From Flavobacterium muglaense (GTDB lineage: Bacteria > Bacteroidota > Bacteroidia > Flavobacteriales > Flavobacteriaceae), in contig NZ_JACRUK010000002.1 of the NCBI RefSeq assembly GCF_014305155.1, positions 84,923 to 148,922 on the forward strand: a stretch of 64,000 nucleotides of DNA, read 5' to 3'. Of the stretch, positions 53,633 to 62,613 are shown one piece after another. The position numbers were made by a program, and so were the translations under genes. The notes under the pieces were generated by a model. The model saw nothing but the letters and a program-made list of their open reading frames with translations. It made no database searches and was not told the DNA's origin. Numbering within the stretch: position 1 is the first letter of the stretch; each line of letters opens with the position of its first letter.

Positions 53633-54748
53633 CTATCCAATATTTGTATATAATTTATTTACTGCTAAAGCAATATTTTTATCATTAAATTTTTGCACAA
53701 ATTCATAACTTCTTGATGTAATTTCGTTTCGTAGATTTTGATCGTTCAGTAATCGTTCCATGGCCTCTTTCATTTGCTCCACGTTTGTAGGTGCTACATA
53801 TAAAGTATGAGGACCTCCAGCTTCGGGGAAAACACCATTATTTGTAGTAATAACGGGCGTTTTGCAGTATAATGCTTCGATTATAGGAATGCCAAAACCT
53901 TCGTATAGGGATGGATAGACAAAAATAGTAGCAAGTTGATACAACATGGCAAGTTCATTTATATCTAGACCTTGCAAGAATTTGACTTTGTGTTGGATGT
54001 TATTTGCTCGAATATAGTTTTTTACTTCCGTGGTATAAGCTGTTTCTTTTCCCACAATTACGAGGCAGCTGTCAATGTCTTTTATTGCTTTGACTGCTAA
54101 TAAAACATTTTTTCTGGTTTCAATGGTGCCTACATTTAAAATAAATTCTTCTGGCAGATCGTATTTTTTGATAACGTCTGCTTTTTTCTCTTTCGAAAAA
54201 GTAGTTTTAAAAGCCGCATGACAACCTTGATAAATCACTTTTATTTTTGAAGGATCTATTTTCAAAAACTCAACAATATCATTTTTGGTTTGCTCGCTTA
54301 TAGCAATTACTAAATCCGCTTCTTGCGCCGCTTTTTTGAATTTATAAAAATGTATTTTTCGATCAAAAAAGGAATATAAATGCGGATATTTTACAAATAT
54401 TAAATCATGAATAGTTACAATGCTTTTAATATTATGTGCTGCTAAACCACGAGGTATTTCTCCAGACAGTCCGTGGAAAATCGTGATTTGATCATTTACC
54501 AAGTCTTTTACAACTCCTTTTTGTCTCCATAAATTATAAAATTTAGTGTAAAACGGAGTAGTAGGTTTTTTTTCAAATACATTAGAATTGTTAGGTAAAA
54601 ATAGATTTTGCTTCGCGGTTTTTGGATTATATAAGTAGTATTTGTTTTCTGGATAATATTGACTTAACAAGCGAACTAAGTCGCGACTATAATTACCAAG
54701 GCCAGTAGTGTTGTGAAAAACTCGTTTTGCTTCAAAGCCAATATTCAT
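53633..54748 (-). CDS. Glycosyltransferase family 4 (GT-B)
   Basis: 371 residues. N-terminal Rossmann-like acceptor domain: MNIGFEAKRVFHNTTGLGNY, IVTIHDLIFVKYPHLYSFFD. The C-terminal donor domain shows EFILNVGTIETRKNVLLAVK and the E-x7-E site in YPSLYEGFGIPIIEALYCKT. It resembles mannosyl/glucosyl transferases of LPS or capsule loci. The minus strand has TATATTTG at 54763-54770, a -7 box 15 bp before the start. It is first of the minus-strand glycan genes. Confidence 0.9.
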   Translation of the reverse strand: MNIGFEAKRVFHNTTGLGNYSRDLVRLLSQYYPENKYYLYNPKTAKQNLFLPNNSNVFEKKPTTPFYTKFYNLWRQKGVVKDLVNDQITIFHGLSGEIPRGLAAHNIKSIVTIHDLIFVKYPHLYSFFDRKIHFYKFKKAAQEADLVIAISEQTKNDIVEFLKIDPSKIKVIYQGCHAAFKTTFSKEKKADVIKKYDLPEEFILNVGTIETRKNVLLAVKAIKDIDSCLVIVGKETAYTTEVKNYIRANNIQHKVKFLQGLDINELAMLYQLATIFVYPSLYEGFGIPIIEALYCKTPVITTNNGVFPEAGGPHTLYVAPTNVEQMKEAMERLLNDQNLRNEITSRSYEFVQKFNDKNIALAVNKLYTNIG

Positions 54749-54851
54749 TTTTTTTTTTTGAACAAATATAAACTTTATTTCCTTAGAACTAAATTTTACT
54801 AACGAGCCGTTTTTTTATTATTTTATTTTACATTTGTTTAAAAAATATAAA

Positions 54852-55616
54852 ATGTCAGTAAATAAAAAAGTTACTTTTATAATGACAAGTTGTAATAGAT
54901 TCGACTTGTTGGAACAAACTCTTAATAGTTTTTTAAAATATAATACTAGTTTTATTGATAAATATATTTTTATAGAAGATACGGAAAAAATCGGAAAACT
55001 TGAAAAGATTATTAAAAATATACCAGAAGTATATGAAAAAGCAATTTTACTTAACAATGATCCAAAATTAGGACAAATAAAAAGTATTGATAAAGCATAT
55101 AGTTTTGTAGAAACAGAATATATATTTCATTGTGAAGAAGATTGGGAGTTTTACAAAAAAGGATTTATTGAAGATTCTATTAAGTTACTAGAAGAAGATT
55201 CGATGATCATAAATGTTTGGTTAAGAGAATTAGACGATACCAATAAACATCCTGTATTGGATAAAGAATTTATTTCGTTAAGTGGTTTGAAATTTCGGGA
55301 GTTAAAGACACACCATTTAGGTATTTGGCATGGTTTTACTTTTAACCCTACTGTAAAAAGACTCTCTGATTATAAGAAAATAGGAATGTATCAAAATGTT
55401 GGACATGAACATGATATTGGACAGTTTTTTTTTGATTTAGGTCACAAAGCAGTTATTTTTTCTGAGGGTTATCTTAAGCATTCAGGATGGCATAGAGGAG
55501 TTTTTGATGTAGATAAAAAAAGATCAAAATTTCAAATGGAATTAGATACTTGGTTTAAAAAGAAAAAGGCAAGTCTTTATAAGGTACTTGGTATTTACGG
55601 TAAGAAATACAAATAA
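54852..55616 (+). CDS. Glycosyltransferase family 2-like protein
   Basis: 254 residues from ATG 54852 (MSVNKKVTFIMTSCNRFDLL). It has a GT-A-like fold: IFIEDTEKIGKLEKIIKN, then FHCEEDWEFYKKGFIEDS, whose CEEDWEF is the D-x-D-like motif of a group of sugar transferases; HLGIWHGFTFNPTVKRLSDY follows. It ends in a Lys-rich tail. It is divergent from the GT4 gene and closed by a strong terminator, so it forms a single-gene unit of the glycan locus. Confidence 0.78.
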   Translation: MSVNKKVTFIMTSCNRFDLLEQTLNSFLKYNTSFIDKYIFIEDTEKIGKLEKIIKNIPEVYEKAILLNNDPKLGQIKSIDKAYSFVETEYIFHCEEDWEFYKKGFIEDSIKLLEEDSMIINVWLRELDDTNKHPVLDKEFISLSGLKFRELKTHHLGIWHGFTFNPTVKRLSDYKKIGMYQNVGHEHDIGQFFFDLGHKAVIFSEGYLKHSGWHRGVFDVDKKRSKFQMELDTWFKKKKASLYKVLGIYGKKYK

Positions 55617-55654
55617 AAAAGGCAGTTTCACAATATGTGAAACTGCCTTTTTTT
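55615..55654 (+). terminator. Bidirectional Rho-independent terminator
   Basis: GGCAGTTTCACA (55621-55632) and TGTGAAACTGCC (55636-55647) form a perfect 12-bp stem with a 3-nt loop, with A6 before and T7 after. It serves the glycosyltransferase on plus and may also end dapD transcripts on minus. Confidence 0.93.
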
Positions 55655-55722
55655 ATTCAAAGTCCTCTTTATTCAAAGTTTTATATATTTTTTTAAAAAA
55701 TTATTTACAACCTGATTTTATA

Positions 55723-56538
55723 TTAAACCGCTACGTCATATTCACGTAGTGCATTATTTAAAGATGTTTTTAAATCAGTTGAAGGTTTACGCGTACCGAT
55801 AATTAATGCACAAGGAACCTGAAATTCACCAGCAGCAAATTTCTTAGTATAACTTCCAGGAATCACTACTGAACGGGCAGGCACAAAACCTTTCATTTCA
55901 ATAGGAGTGTCTCCAGTCACGTCAATGATTTTTGTAGAGGCAGTCAAGCATACATTAGCGCCAAGAACTGCTTCTTTTCCTACATGGACTCCTTCAACTA
56001 CAATACAACGAGAACCTATAAAAGCACCGTCTTCAATAATTACAGGAGCAGCTTGCAAAGGCTCTAGAACTCCACCAATACCTACACCACCACTTAAATG
56101 CACATTTTTACCTATTTGAGCACAACTACCTACAGTAGCCCAAGTGTCAACCATTGTTCCTTCGTCTACATAAGCACCTATGTTTACATAACTTGGCATC
56201 ATGATTACTCCGCTTGAGATAAATGAACCATATCGAGCCGATGCTCCTGGAACCACACGAACTCCTTTGGCAGCATAATCTCTTTTTAATAGCATTTTGT
56301 CATTGTATTCAAAAATACCTGCTTCCCAAGTTTCCATTTTTTGAATAGGGAAGTACATTACTACCGCTTTCTTTACCCATTCGTTTACTTGCCATCCGTC
56401 GCCTACTGGTTCAGCAACACGTAATTTTCCTGCGTCTAATAATTCGATAACTTCTCTGATAGCATCAGTTGTAGTTGCTTCTTGTAACAAAGCACGGTTT
56501 TCCCAAGCTTGCTCTATAATTGTCTGTAATGAATTCAT
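55723..56538 (-). CDS. dapD: 2,3,4,5-tetrahydropyridine-2,6-dicarboxylate N-succinyltransferase
   Basis: A 271-residue hexapeptide-repeat enzyme of the succinylase branch of lysine/meso-diaminopimelate synthesis. Features: helical N-terminus, KAVVMYFPIQKMETWEAGIF, GVRVVPGASARYGSF, then GVIMMPSYVNIGAYVDEGTM, DTWATVGSCAQIGKNVHLSG and VEGVHVGKEAVLGANVCLTA. Length is normal for DapD. The minus strand carries TATCTTTG at 56557-56564, a -7 box 18 bp before the start. Confidence 0.96.
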   Translation of the reverse strand: MNSLQTIIEQAWENRALLQEATTTDAIREVIELLDAGKLRVAEPVGDGWQVNEWVKKAVVMYFPIQKMETWEAGIFEYNDKMLLKRDYAAKGVRVVPGASARYGSFISSGVIMMPSYVNIGAYVDEGTMVDTWATVGSCAQIGKNVHLSGGVGIGGVLEPLQAAPVIIEDGAFIGSRCIVVEGVHVGKEAVLGANVCLTASTKIIDVTGDTPIEMKGFVPARSVVIPGSYTKKFAAGEFQVPCALIIGTRKPSTDLKTSLNNALREYDVAV

Positions 56539-56556
56539 TTTTTATAAAATTTTTGA

Positions 56557-56564
56557 CAAAGATA
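56557..56564 (-). promoter_or_regulatory. -7 box of dapD promoter
   Basis: The minus strand reads TATCTTTG; no -33 TTG at 17-23 bp. Confidence 0.5.
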
Positions 56565-56630
56565 TGGTTTTTAAGCAAAAGCTAAAAGTGTAATTTTTTT
56601 CAAAATGTTAGTTTTTTGTTTGATTTCTTT

Positions 56631-56766
56631 GGGCGTGACCCTACTAAGCCCGATTGTGATCGGGCTTAGTAGGGCCAGGCTGTACGTTCCCGCTTTTTTC
56701 ATCAATTGCCTCGGGCTAACACCCTTAGCAATTGATAAAAAAGAGCTCCACTGCCATCCTTCACGC
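56631..56766 (+). repeat. Dispersed palindromic intergenic repeat, copy 4 (longest)
   Basis: GGGCGTGACC is followed by a perfect 14-bp stem CTACTAAGCCCGAT / ATCGGGCTTAGTAG (56641-56654 and 56659-56672, loop TGTG). Next come AGGCTGTACGTTCCCGC, a second hairpin (ATCAATTGC/GCAATTGAT within T6/A6 tracts), and CACTGCCATCCTTCACGC. Beginning and end match copy 2 (10335-10448) and the layout matches copy 3. Open frames over it are shadows of the palindromes. It accounts for most of the gap 56539-56911. Confidence 0.8.
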
Positions 56767-56885
56767 GGTCTCGTGTACAAACGCAATCTAGATTTTAAAT
56801 TCGTTTTAAAAATCATCTAGAAGCAGACAAGATCTTCGGTTTGATGGAGAAATGAATACAAAAAACAACTTATCTTGAAATGTTT

Positions 56886-56893
56886 TATCTTTG
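56886..56893 (+). promoter_or_regulatory. -7 box of the toxin-antitoxin pair at 56912
   Basis: TATCTTTG lies 18 bp before the antitoxin start codon. Confidence 0.5.
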
Positions 56894-56911
56894 TGTTTTA
56901 AAATCAAGATT

Positions 56912-57145
56912 ATGGAAACCATTAGATTAGAATTTCAGCCCAATATCAAAGCCAAAATTTTAGAATTATTGAGTTCATTCTCTTCGGATGAGTTGAAAAT
57001 AGTTCAAGAAAATCCTGAATTCGAACAAACTAAGAATATGCTTCAATCCAGAATTGATAAAATTAATAATGGAACAGCTGTGTATTCAACTTTTGACGAA
57101 TTGGATGTTTTACTAGAAGAAACAATTTCTAAGTATGAAGATTAA
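56912..57145 (+). CDS. Probable antitoxin of a RelE/ParE pair
   Basis: 77 residues from ATG 56912 (METIRLEFQPNIKAKILELL); the farther in-frame start lies on top of the -7 box. It is a helical acidic protein with SSDELKIVQENPEFEQTK and a C-terminal tail STFDELDVLLEETISKYED typical of antitoxins that wrap a toxin. Its 3' end overlaps the toxin gene by 11 bp. Confidence 0.78.
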   Translation: METIRLEFQPNIKAKILELLSSFSSDELKIVQENPEFEQTKNMLQSRIDKINNGTAVYSTFDELDVLLEETISKYED

Positions 57146-57416
57146 ATTAACTATTGAATTTAATTATGATTTAGATGAAATAGTTCATTTTATTGCCAAA
57201 GACAAACCTCTTGCGGCCAGAAAGTTTAAAATTGAATTAGTAAAAAAACTTAAAAAAGATTTACAGAGCCCGTTTTTGTTTAAAAAATCAATCTATTTTG
57301 ATGACAAGAATATTAGAGACTATACTTTTAAAGGGTATACTGTAGTCTGTAAAGTAGATGTAAAAAATGAAATTGTAACCACTGTTGCGGTTTTAAAATA
57401 TAAAGACTCCTTATAA
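57135..57416 (+). CDS. RelE/ParE-family toxin
   Basis: 93 residues. The sequence has the family layout: LTIEFNYDLDEIVHFIAKDK, helix PLAARKFKIELVKKLKKDL, then the beta-sheet with KNIRDYTFKGYTVVCKVDV and NEIVTTVAVLKYKDSL. ParE-type toxins hit gyrase and RelE-type cleave mRNA; which applies is not clear. It overlaps the antitoxin by 11 bp and ends 1 bp before ruvX. Confidence 0.8.
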   Translation: MKIKLTIEFNYDLDEIVHFIAKDKPLAARKFKIELVKKLKKDLQSPFLFKKSIYFDDKNIRDYTFKGYTVVCKVDVKNEIVTTVAVLKYKDSL

Positions 57417-57417
57417 A

Positions 57418-57834
57418 ATGCCAAGAATACTTTCCATAGATTACGGTCAAAAACGCACCGGTATTGCCGTTACAGACGAAATGCAAATCATTGCCTCGGG
57501 ATTAACTACCATTCCTAGCGCTACTGCTATTGCATTCCTCAAAGATTATTTTGCCAAAGAAAAAGTAGAAGCGGTTTTAATAGGTGAACCCAAACAAATG
57601 AATGGACAACCATCCGAAAGTGCTTCGATTATCAAAGGTTTTGTAACTCACTTTAGCAATCATTTTCCAGATATGAAGGTGATTCGAATGGATGAACGTT
57701 TTACTTCTAAAATGGCTTTTCAAACCATGATTGATAGTGGATTGAGTAAAAAACAACGTCAAAATAAAGGGCTGATCGATGAGATTTCGGCAACTATAAT
57801 GCTACAAGATTATTTGAGCCAAAAAAGATTTTAA
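57418..57834 (+). CDS. ruvX: Holliday junction resolvase-like YqgF/RuvX
   Basis: A 138-residue RNase H-fold protein. The first strand RILSIDYGQKRTGIAVTD carries the catalytic Asp, VEAVLIGEPKQMNGQPS is the central motif, VIRMDERFTSKMA the second acidic site, and GLIDEISATIMLQDYL the last. The family is involved in 16S rRNA 5' maturation and/or junction resolution. It follows the toxin gene by 1 bp, so the TA pair was placed within its upstream region and may drive it. Confidence 0.92.
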   Translation: MPRILSIDYGQKRTGIAVTDEMQIIASGLTTIPSATAIAFLKDYFAKEKVEAVLIGEPKQMNGQPSESASIIKGFVTHFSNHFPDMKVIRMDERFTSKMAFQTMIDSGLSKKQRQNKGLIDEISATIMLQDYLSQKRF

Positions 57835-57927
57835 ATCTATAGTTTAACGCTATATTTGGGCTAAAACGTTTTCGTTTTTTCTAACTTTTCTATTGTTATT
57901 TATTATATTTTTTTTAATTATATAAAG

Positions 57928-57935
57928 TATCTTTG
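57928..57935 (+). promoter_or_regulatory. -7 box of mqo promoter
   Basis: TATCTTTG lies 17 bp before the mqo start codon in a very AT-rich leader; no standard -33 TTG. Confidence 0.5.
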
Positions 57936-57952
57936 CATTTTAAAATTTTGAT

Positions 57953-59452
57953 ATGCTTGACACAAAAACCATTCGTTCAAATACCGAAGTAGTACTTATA
58001 GGAGCTGGAATAATGAGCGCCACGCTGGGCTTAATTCTAAAAGAACTACAACCTGATATAAAAATTCAAATTTTTGAGAGATTAGACATCGCTGCTGCCG
58101 AAAGTTCTGACGCATGGAATAATGCAGGAACTGGGCATTCTGCTTTTTGTGAGTTAAATTATACTCCAGAAGCTGAGGATGGTTCTATTGATCCCAAAAA
58201 AGCCATAAGTATAGCCGAATCATTCGAAGTTTCAAGACAGTTTTGGACGTACTTAGTAGAGCAAAATAAATTGCCTTCTCCTGAAAAGTTCATTAAAAGC
58301 ATTCCGCACATGAGTTTTGTGTGGGGAGAGAAAAACGTAGAATACCTTAAAAAACGTTTTGAAACACTACAAGCCAATCAACTATTTAAAGACATGGTTT
58401 TTAGTACAGATTTTGCGCAATTGAAGGAATGGATGCCATTAGTAATGGATGGTAGAGATGCTTCTGAGAAAGTGGCAGCTACTGCAATGGCTATTGGAAC
58501 CGATGTGAATTTTGGTGAGCTTACTAGAAATATTTTTACCTATTTATCAAAATTAGAGGGTGTTACTATTCACTACAATCATGAAGTTAGAAAAATTAAA
58601 CGCCATGATGATGCGAAGTGGAGATTAAAAATTACCGACTTAGCCTCTGGTCAAAAAATGAAGGTGTATACTAAGTTTTTATTCATAGGTGCTGGTGGTG
58701 GTTCTTTACCATTATTAGAAAAAGCCGATGTTCCAGAAGGAGAAGGTTATGGTGGTTTTCCAGTAAGCGGACAATGGTTAAAATGTATTAATCCTGAGGT
58801 AATTGCTAAGCATAAAGTGAAAGTCTATGGTAAGGCTAGTGTAGGTACACCACCTATGTCAGTACCTCATATTGATTCTAGGATGATTAATGGTGAAAAG
58901 CAGTTGCTTTTTGGGCCATTTGCAGGATTCTCCACTCGTTTTTTGAAAAACGGTTCGTATTCTGATTTGCCTTTATCAATTACTACCGATAATATTTTTC
59001 CAATGATTTCGGCTGGATTAAAAAACATTCCTTTGACTAAATATTTAATTGAGCAAGTACGTCAATCTCCAGAAGATAGAATGAATGCTTTGCGCGAATA
59101 TGTTCCGGGTGCCGAATCGAAAGACTGGGTTATTGAAAGAGCTGGGCAAAGAGTTCAAGTTATTAAAAGAGATAAAAAAGAAGGTGGAATTCTAGAGTTT
59201 GGTACCGAGGTGATTGCTACTGAGGATGGAAGTTTATCTGTTCTACTAGGTGCTTCTCCTGGTGCATCGACTGCAGTTTCTATCATGGTAGATCTTGTAG
59301 GTAGATGTTTTAAAGATCAATTTGCTAGCAAAGAATGGCAAGACAAACTGAAAGTGATGATTCCTTCACACGGACAAAAATTGAATGAAAACCCAGAACT
59401 TTCAGATCAAATAAGAAAACATACAGCCGAAGTTTTAAAATTAAATCAATAG
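57953..59452 (+). CDS. mqo: Malate:quinone oxidoreductase
   Basis: A 499-residue FAD-dependent, membrane-associated enzyme oxidising malate to oxaloacetate and passing electrons to quinone. The FAD-binding Rossmann motif is VVLIGAGIMSATLG; further hallmarks are DAWNNAGTGHSAFCELNYTP, FIGAGGGSLPLLEKADVPEG, GGFPVSGQWLKC and LLGASPGASTAVSIM. Length is normal. It has its own -7 box and a terminator shared with the convergent FUSC gene. Confidence 0.96.
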   Translation: MLDTKTIRSNTEVVLIGAGIMSATLGLILKELQPDIKIQIFERLDIAAAESSDAWNNAGTGHSAFCELNYTPEAEDGSIDPKKAISIAESFEVSRQFWTYLVEQNKLPSPEKFIKSIPHMSFVWGEKNVEYLKKRFETLQANQLFKDMVFSTDFAQLKEWMPLVMDGRDASEKVAATAMAIGTDVNFGELTRNIFTYLSKLEGVTIHYNHEVRKIKRHDDAKWRLKITDLASGQKMKVYTKFLFIGAGGGSLPLLEKADVPEGEGYGGFPVSGQWLKCINPEVIAKHKVKVYGKASVGTPPMSVPHIDSRMINGEKQLLFGPFAGFSTRFLKNGSYSDLPLSITTDNIFPMISAGLKNIPLTKYLIEQVRQSPEDRMNALREYVPGAESKDWVIERAGQRVQVIKRDKKEGGILEFGTEVIATEDGSLSVLLGASPGASTAVSIMVDLVGRCFKDQFASKEWQDKLKVMIPSHGQKLNENPELSDQIRKHTAEVLKLNQ

Positions 59453-59483
59453 TATTTAGTAAAACATTGCGTTCGACTTATAT

Positions 59484-59519
59484 AAAAAAAAATGAATCCT
59501 TTATCGGGATTCATTTTTT
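59484..59519. terminator. Bidirectional terminator between mqo and the FUSC gene
   Basis: AAAAATGAATCC (to 59499) pairs with GGATTCATTTTT (from 59507) around a 7-nt loop, with A and T tracts outside. The FUSC stop codon (59501-59503) lies in the loop, so the last codons of that gene form one arm of the hairpin. Confidence 0.8.
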
Positions 59520-61732
59520 GTTTGTATCAGTACCTTGGTGGTTTTTACAATGTTTTCAGATAGGTTGGTCAGCCATATTAATTGTTCAATAACGAGTTGA
59601 GCTTCTTGCATTTTCTGTTGAAAAGCTTCGTCGTTAATAGGCTTTCCTTGAATTAATTCTTTTTCTCTTATTTTTTTTAATTCGGTAAAGCGGGTATTGA
59701 ACTCCTCGTTAATCAGTTCTTCATTGGGGTCTAATGGTTTGTCGCTGTGAAGTAGTAAGATCGAGAAATCTAAGTTTTTAATCACTTGGTTGACCACTAC
59801 GTTAAATGCTTGGGATGCTTCGGTTGTTTTATGTGATTGGATGTAGGTTCCTAATGAAGCTTCTGACGAAAGTAGGGCATGATTCAAAACCGTGAGTTTG
59901 TACACTTGTGCTAATTTGTTTTGCTTTGATTTGGGTTCCTGCAACATCCTTTGAAAAGAAGCCATTAGATTTCCTATTTCGATAAAAGCTTGTTTTCTAG
60001 CCAGACGATAGGAGGTAGGGACTGTTCCTTTTTTATTGTAAAAATGAGATATTTCTTGGATGTAATTTCTGTTGGCTTGAATTGCTTTTTCTATTCGAGA
60101 AGGAACATTTAAAAATTCCCAAGAAGGCCATAAAAAATAATTGGCAAGGATTGATAGTGTAGCACCTACCAGTGTGTCTAATATTCGATACTGAATAACA
60201 TCTTCAATATTAGGAGTTAAAATCCCATAAACAAATACAACGTAAACGGTCACAAATGTTGCTCCTATTTTGTAATTAGTGGGTGTGAATGAAAAACCAA
60301 AAAGCATGGCAATGATAGCTAAACCGCCTATGACGTTTTTATCATGCACCACAGACAGAATCCCAAAAGCAATCAATCCACCCAAAATGGTTCCAAAAAT
60401 TCGTTGAAAGGTACGCTCTTTGGTCAAGCCGTATTCTTGACGCATAATCACAACGATGGTCAGTAAAATCCAATATACGTTCTGGAAAGGTAAAACTTGA
60501 CCAATGATAAAACCGGCCACGATTGTAATGGTTAAACGAACGGCATGCCTGAAAACGGTTGATGAAAAACTTAGATTTTCTAGTAGCGTACGTATCGGGT
60601 AGTATAATGGTGTGATGAATTTTTCTAAATCTTTGTCTCTTTCTTTAAAATCATGTAGATCTACTGTAGAGGTATAAGCACGTTCTAGTGTTTTGATTTT
60701 TTCTACTTGTTTTTCGGCATAATGTAGCATGGTTGTGAGCATAAAAACGCCTTCGGTTGCAAGTGATTTTCCTGTTTTAATTTCGTACTCGGTTATGGCT
60801 AATTCAAAATCATGAAGATCGCTTAATAAGTTGTGGTTCGAATTGTATTTTGTTCGGCTTTGTATGCTTTTCGATAATTGCTTCAAACACTTGGCTAGAT
60901 TATAGGCTAGGTTTTGATAGGTTTGCAAAACATTGGGATGATTGTCAAATTTTTGATGCAATTTATTATGATCAAAAGAGGTTGACATTGCCAATTCCAT
61001 AATCTCTACTAGCGAAATAAATAAAATAAGCATTTTTCTATTTTGGTTCGAAGAACCTGAGTTGGTTCTATTGCGGATCAATATCTCCCTGATATTTTCA
61101 TGAATAGTATTGAGTTGGACTTGTAGTAGTAATTGTTTTTTGGTAATTGCTTTTCGGTCTGATTTTAACTTCCATAAATCACCTCTTAGTTTTAGGTATT
61201 TTGCTGTAAGTTGGATACAATCGGCTATTTGTAATTCAACGTATCGATGTGGTCTTATATAGAAAAAAAGCAAAGAAACGACCAAGTAGAATAATCCACC
61301 GGCGAGTAATAAACCGGCATGAGTCAAGATATCCCAGCCTGTTTGGATGTGTGCAAATGTAAGTGATATGGAAAGCAATGCCGAAAAAGAAACCATGTTA
61401 GCGCGTTGTCCGTATACAGATAACATCGACAAGGTAAAAATTAATAATGCAAGGATGGGATAGAACAGCCAAGTAATGGGATGGACAATATTAATAATCA
61501 AGTTGACTCCGGAAACAATAAGTGCTGCAACTAGAATACCGTTTACTTTGTGTTTTAAATTGCTAGGAATATCACTGGGATAAGTAAAAAATGCGCCAAG
61601 TGCTATCGTAAACCCAACTGCATAATTGCCTAGATAGGTAAATAGTAATACGGGAAGTACTGCTGCAATGGTGATTTTTAGGGCATTGGCAAAATTAGTG
61701 CTGTCTGTAAAGTTTTTTATTGTGGAAATCAT
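59501..61732 (-). CDS. FUSC-family (YccS/YhfK-like) inner-membrane protein
   Basis: 743 residues with two blocks of transmembrane helices (about 15-170 and 395-530) separated by a cytoplasmic helical domain. This is the arrangement of the fusaric-acid-resistance/YccS-like family. Motifs: LPVLLFTYLGNYAVGFTIAL in the first block and MRQEYGLTKERTFQRIFGTI near the second (the RxxxRxxGTxxG element). It is a likely efflux or aromatic-acid transporter, though substrates in Bacteroidota are unknown. A -7 box candidate (TATCTTTG on minus, 61752-61759) lies 19 bp upstream. Confidence 0.87.
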   Translation of the reverse strand: MISTIKNFTDSTNFANALKITIAAVLPVLLFTYLGNYAVGFTIALGAFFTYPSDIPSNLKHKVNGILVAALIVSGVNLIINIVHPITWLFYPILALLIFTLSMLSVYGQRANMVSFSALLSISLTFAHIQTGWDILTHAGLLLAGGLFYLVVSLLFFYIRPHRYVELQIADCIQLTAKYLKLRGDLWKLKSDRKAITKKQLLLQVQLNTIHENIREILIRNRTNSGSSNQNRKMLILFISLVEIMELAMSTSFDHNKLHQKFDNHPNVLQTYQNLAYNLAKCLKQLSKSIQSRTKYNSNHNLLSDLHDFELAITEYEIKTGKSLATEGVFMLTTMLHYAEKQVEKIKTLERAYTSTVDLHDFKERDKDLEKFITPLYYPIRTLLENLSFSSTVFRHAVRLTITIVAGFIIGQVLPFQNVYWILLTIVVIMRQEYGLTKERTFQRIFGTILGGLIAFGILSVVHDKNVIGGLAIIAMLFGFSFTPTNYKIGATFVTVYVVFVYGILTPNIEDVIQYRILDTLVGATLSILANYFLWPSWEFLNVPSRIEKAIQANRNYIQEISHFYNKKGTVPTSYRLARKQAFIEIGNLMASFQRMLQEPKSKQNKLAQVYKLTVLNHALLSSEASLGTYIQSHKTTEASQAFNVVVNQVIKNLDFSILLLHSDKPLDPNEELINEEFNTRFTELKKIREKELIQGKPINDEAFQQKMQEAQLVIEQLIWLTNLSENIVKTTKVLIQTKNESR

Positions 61733-61863
61733 AAATGGTATTGCTTACTCACAAAGATAGGGATTGTATGATTTAAGAGACGTAGCTAAAAGGAGTATTT
61801 AACAGAATACTATAAAAAAACAGTATTTATCAAGTTGTAATTATTCATTGTCTAATTTTTTAC

Positions 61864-61871
61864 TATTTTTG
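61864..61871 (+). promoter_or_regulatory. -7 box of def promoter
   Basis: TATTTTTG matches TAnnTTTG and leaves a 64-bp leader before the def start; the -33 TTG spacing (26 bp) is slightly long. Confidence 0.5.
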
Positions 61872-61935
61872 CAAACTGCATGGGAAGGATGAGATAGACG
61901 GAGATGCAGTTCATAATACTTAATAGAAAAAAGCA

Positions 61936-62523
61936 ATGATTTTACCAATTGTAGGATATGGTCACCCAGTTTTGAGAAAGGTGGGGGAAAATATTACTGA
62001 AGAACACCCAGACTTGAAGCAAACTATTGCTGATATGTATGAAACGATGTATAACGCTTGCGGTGTAGGTCTTGCTGCTCCACAAATAGGAAAAGCAATT
62101 CGTTTGTTTTTAGTAGACACTACTCCTTTTAGCGATGACGAAGAATTAGAAGAATCAGCACAAAATGAATTAAAAGGTTTTAAAAGAACGTTTATTAATG
62201 CCAAAATTATCCTTGAAGAAGGAGAAATATGGTCCTTTAATGAAGGTTGTCTTAGTATACCAGATGTTCGTGAAGATGTTTACAGACATGAAAGAATTAC
62301 GGTTGAATATTGTGAAGAGGATTTTGTAATGAAAACAGAAGTTTTTGAAGGTTTGATTGCTAGAGTTATTCAACACGAGTACGATCATATTGAAGGCGTT
62401 TTGTTTACAGATAAAATTTCGTCTCTAAAAAAGAGGTTGATTCAAAAGAAATTAAAAAATATTACGGAGGGGAAAACCTTCCAAGATTATAGAATGAGAT
62501 TTGTTGCCAAAAAAGGAAGATAG
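61936..62523 (+). CDS. def: Peptide deformylase
   Basis: A 195-residue metalloenzyme removing the N-formyl group from nascent proteins. All three motifs are present: GVGLAAPQIG, EGCLSIPDV (metal Cys) and VIQHEYDHIEGVLF (HExxH). A slightly acidic insertion (DDEELEESAQNE) between motifs 1 and 2 is common in Bacteroidota enzymes. It is followed by the DUF5606 gene 90 bp downstream, a conserved neighbourhood in Flavobacteria. Confidence 0.96.
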   Translation: MILPIVGYGHPVLRKVGENITEEHPDLKQTIADMYETMYNACGVGLAAPQIGKAIRLFLVDTTPFSDDEELEESAQNELKGFKRTFINAKIILEEGEIWSFNEGCLSIPDVREDVYRHERITVEYCEEDFVMKTEVFEGLIARVIQHEYDHIEGVLFTDKISSLKKRLIQKKLKNITEGKTFQDYRMRFVAKKGR

Positions 62524-62613
62524 TGCATTGCGACACTCTTATTTTGGTATGATCTTTGGTCTTAGATAAAAAAAAATAATACAAATTGAATTCTTAATAC
62601 TAATTAAAAAAAC

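Noticed and set aside
56571..56820. Two opposite open frames of 71 and 81 codons
   Set aside because: Both are shadows of the palindromic repeat at 56631-56766.
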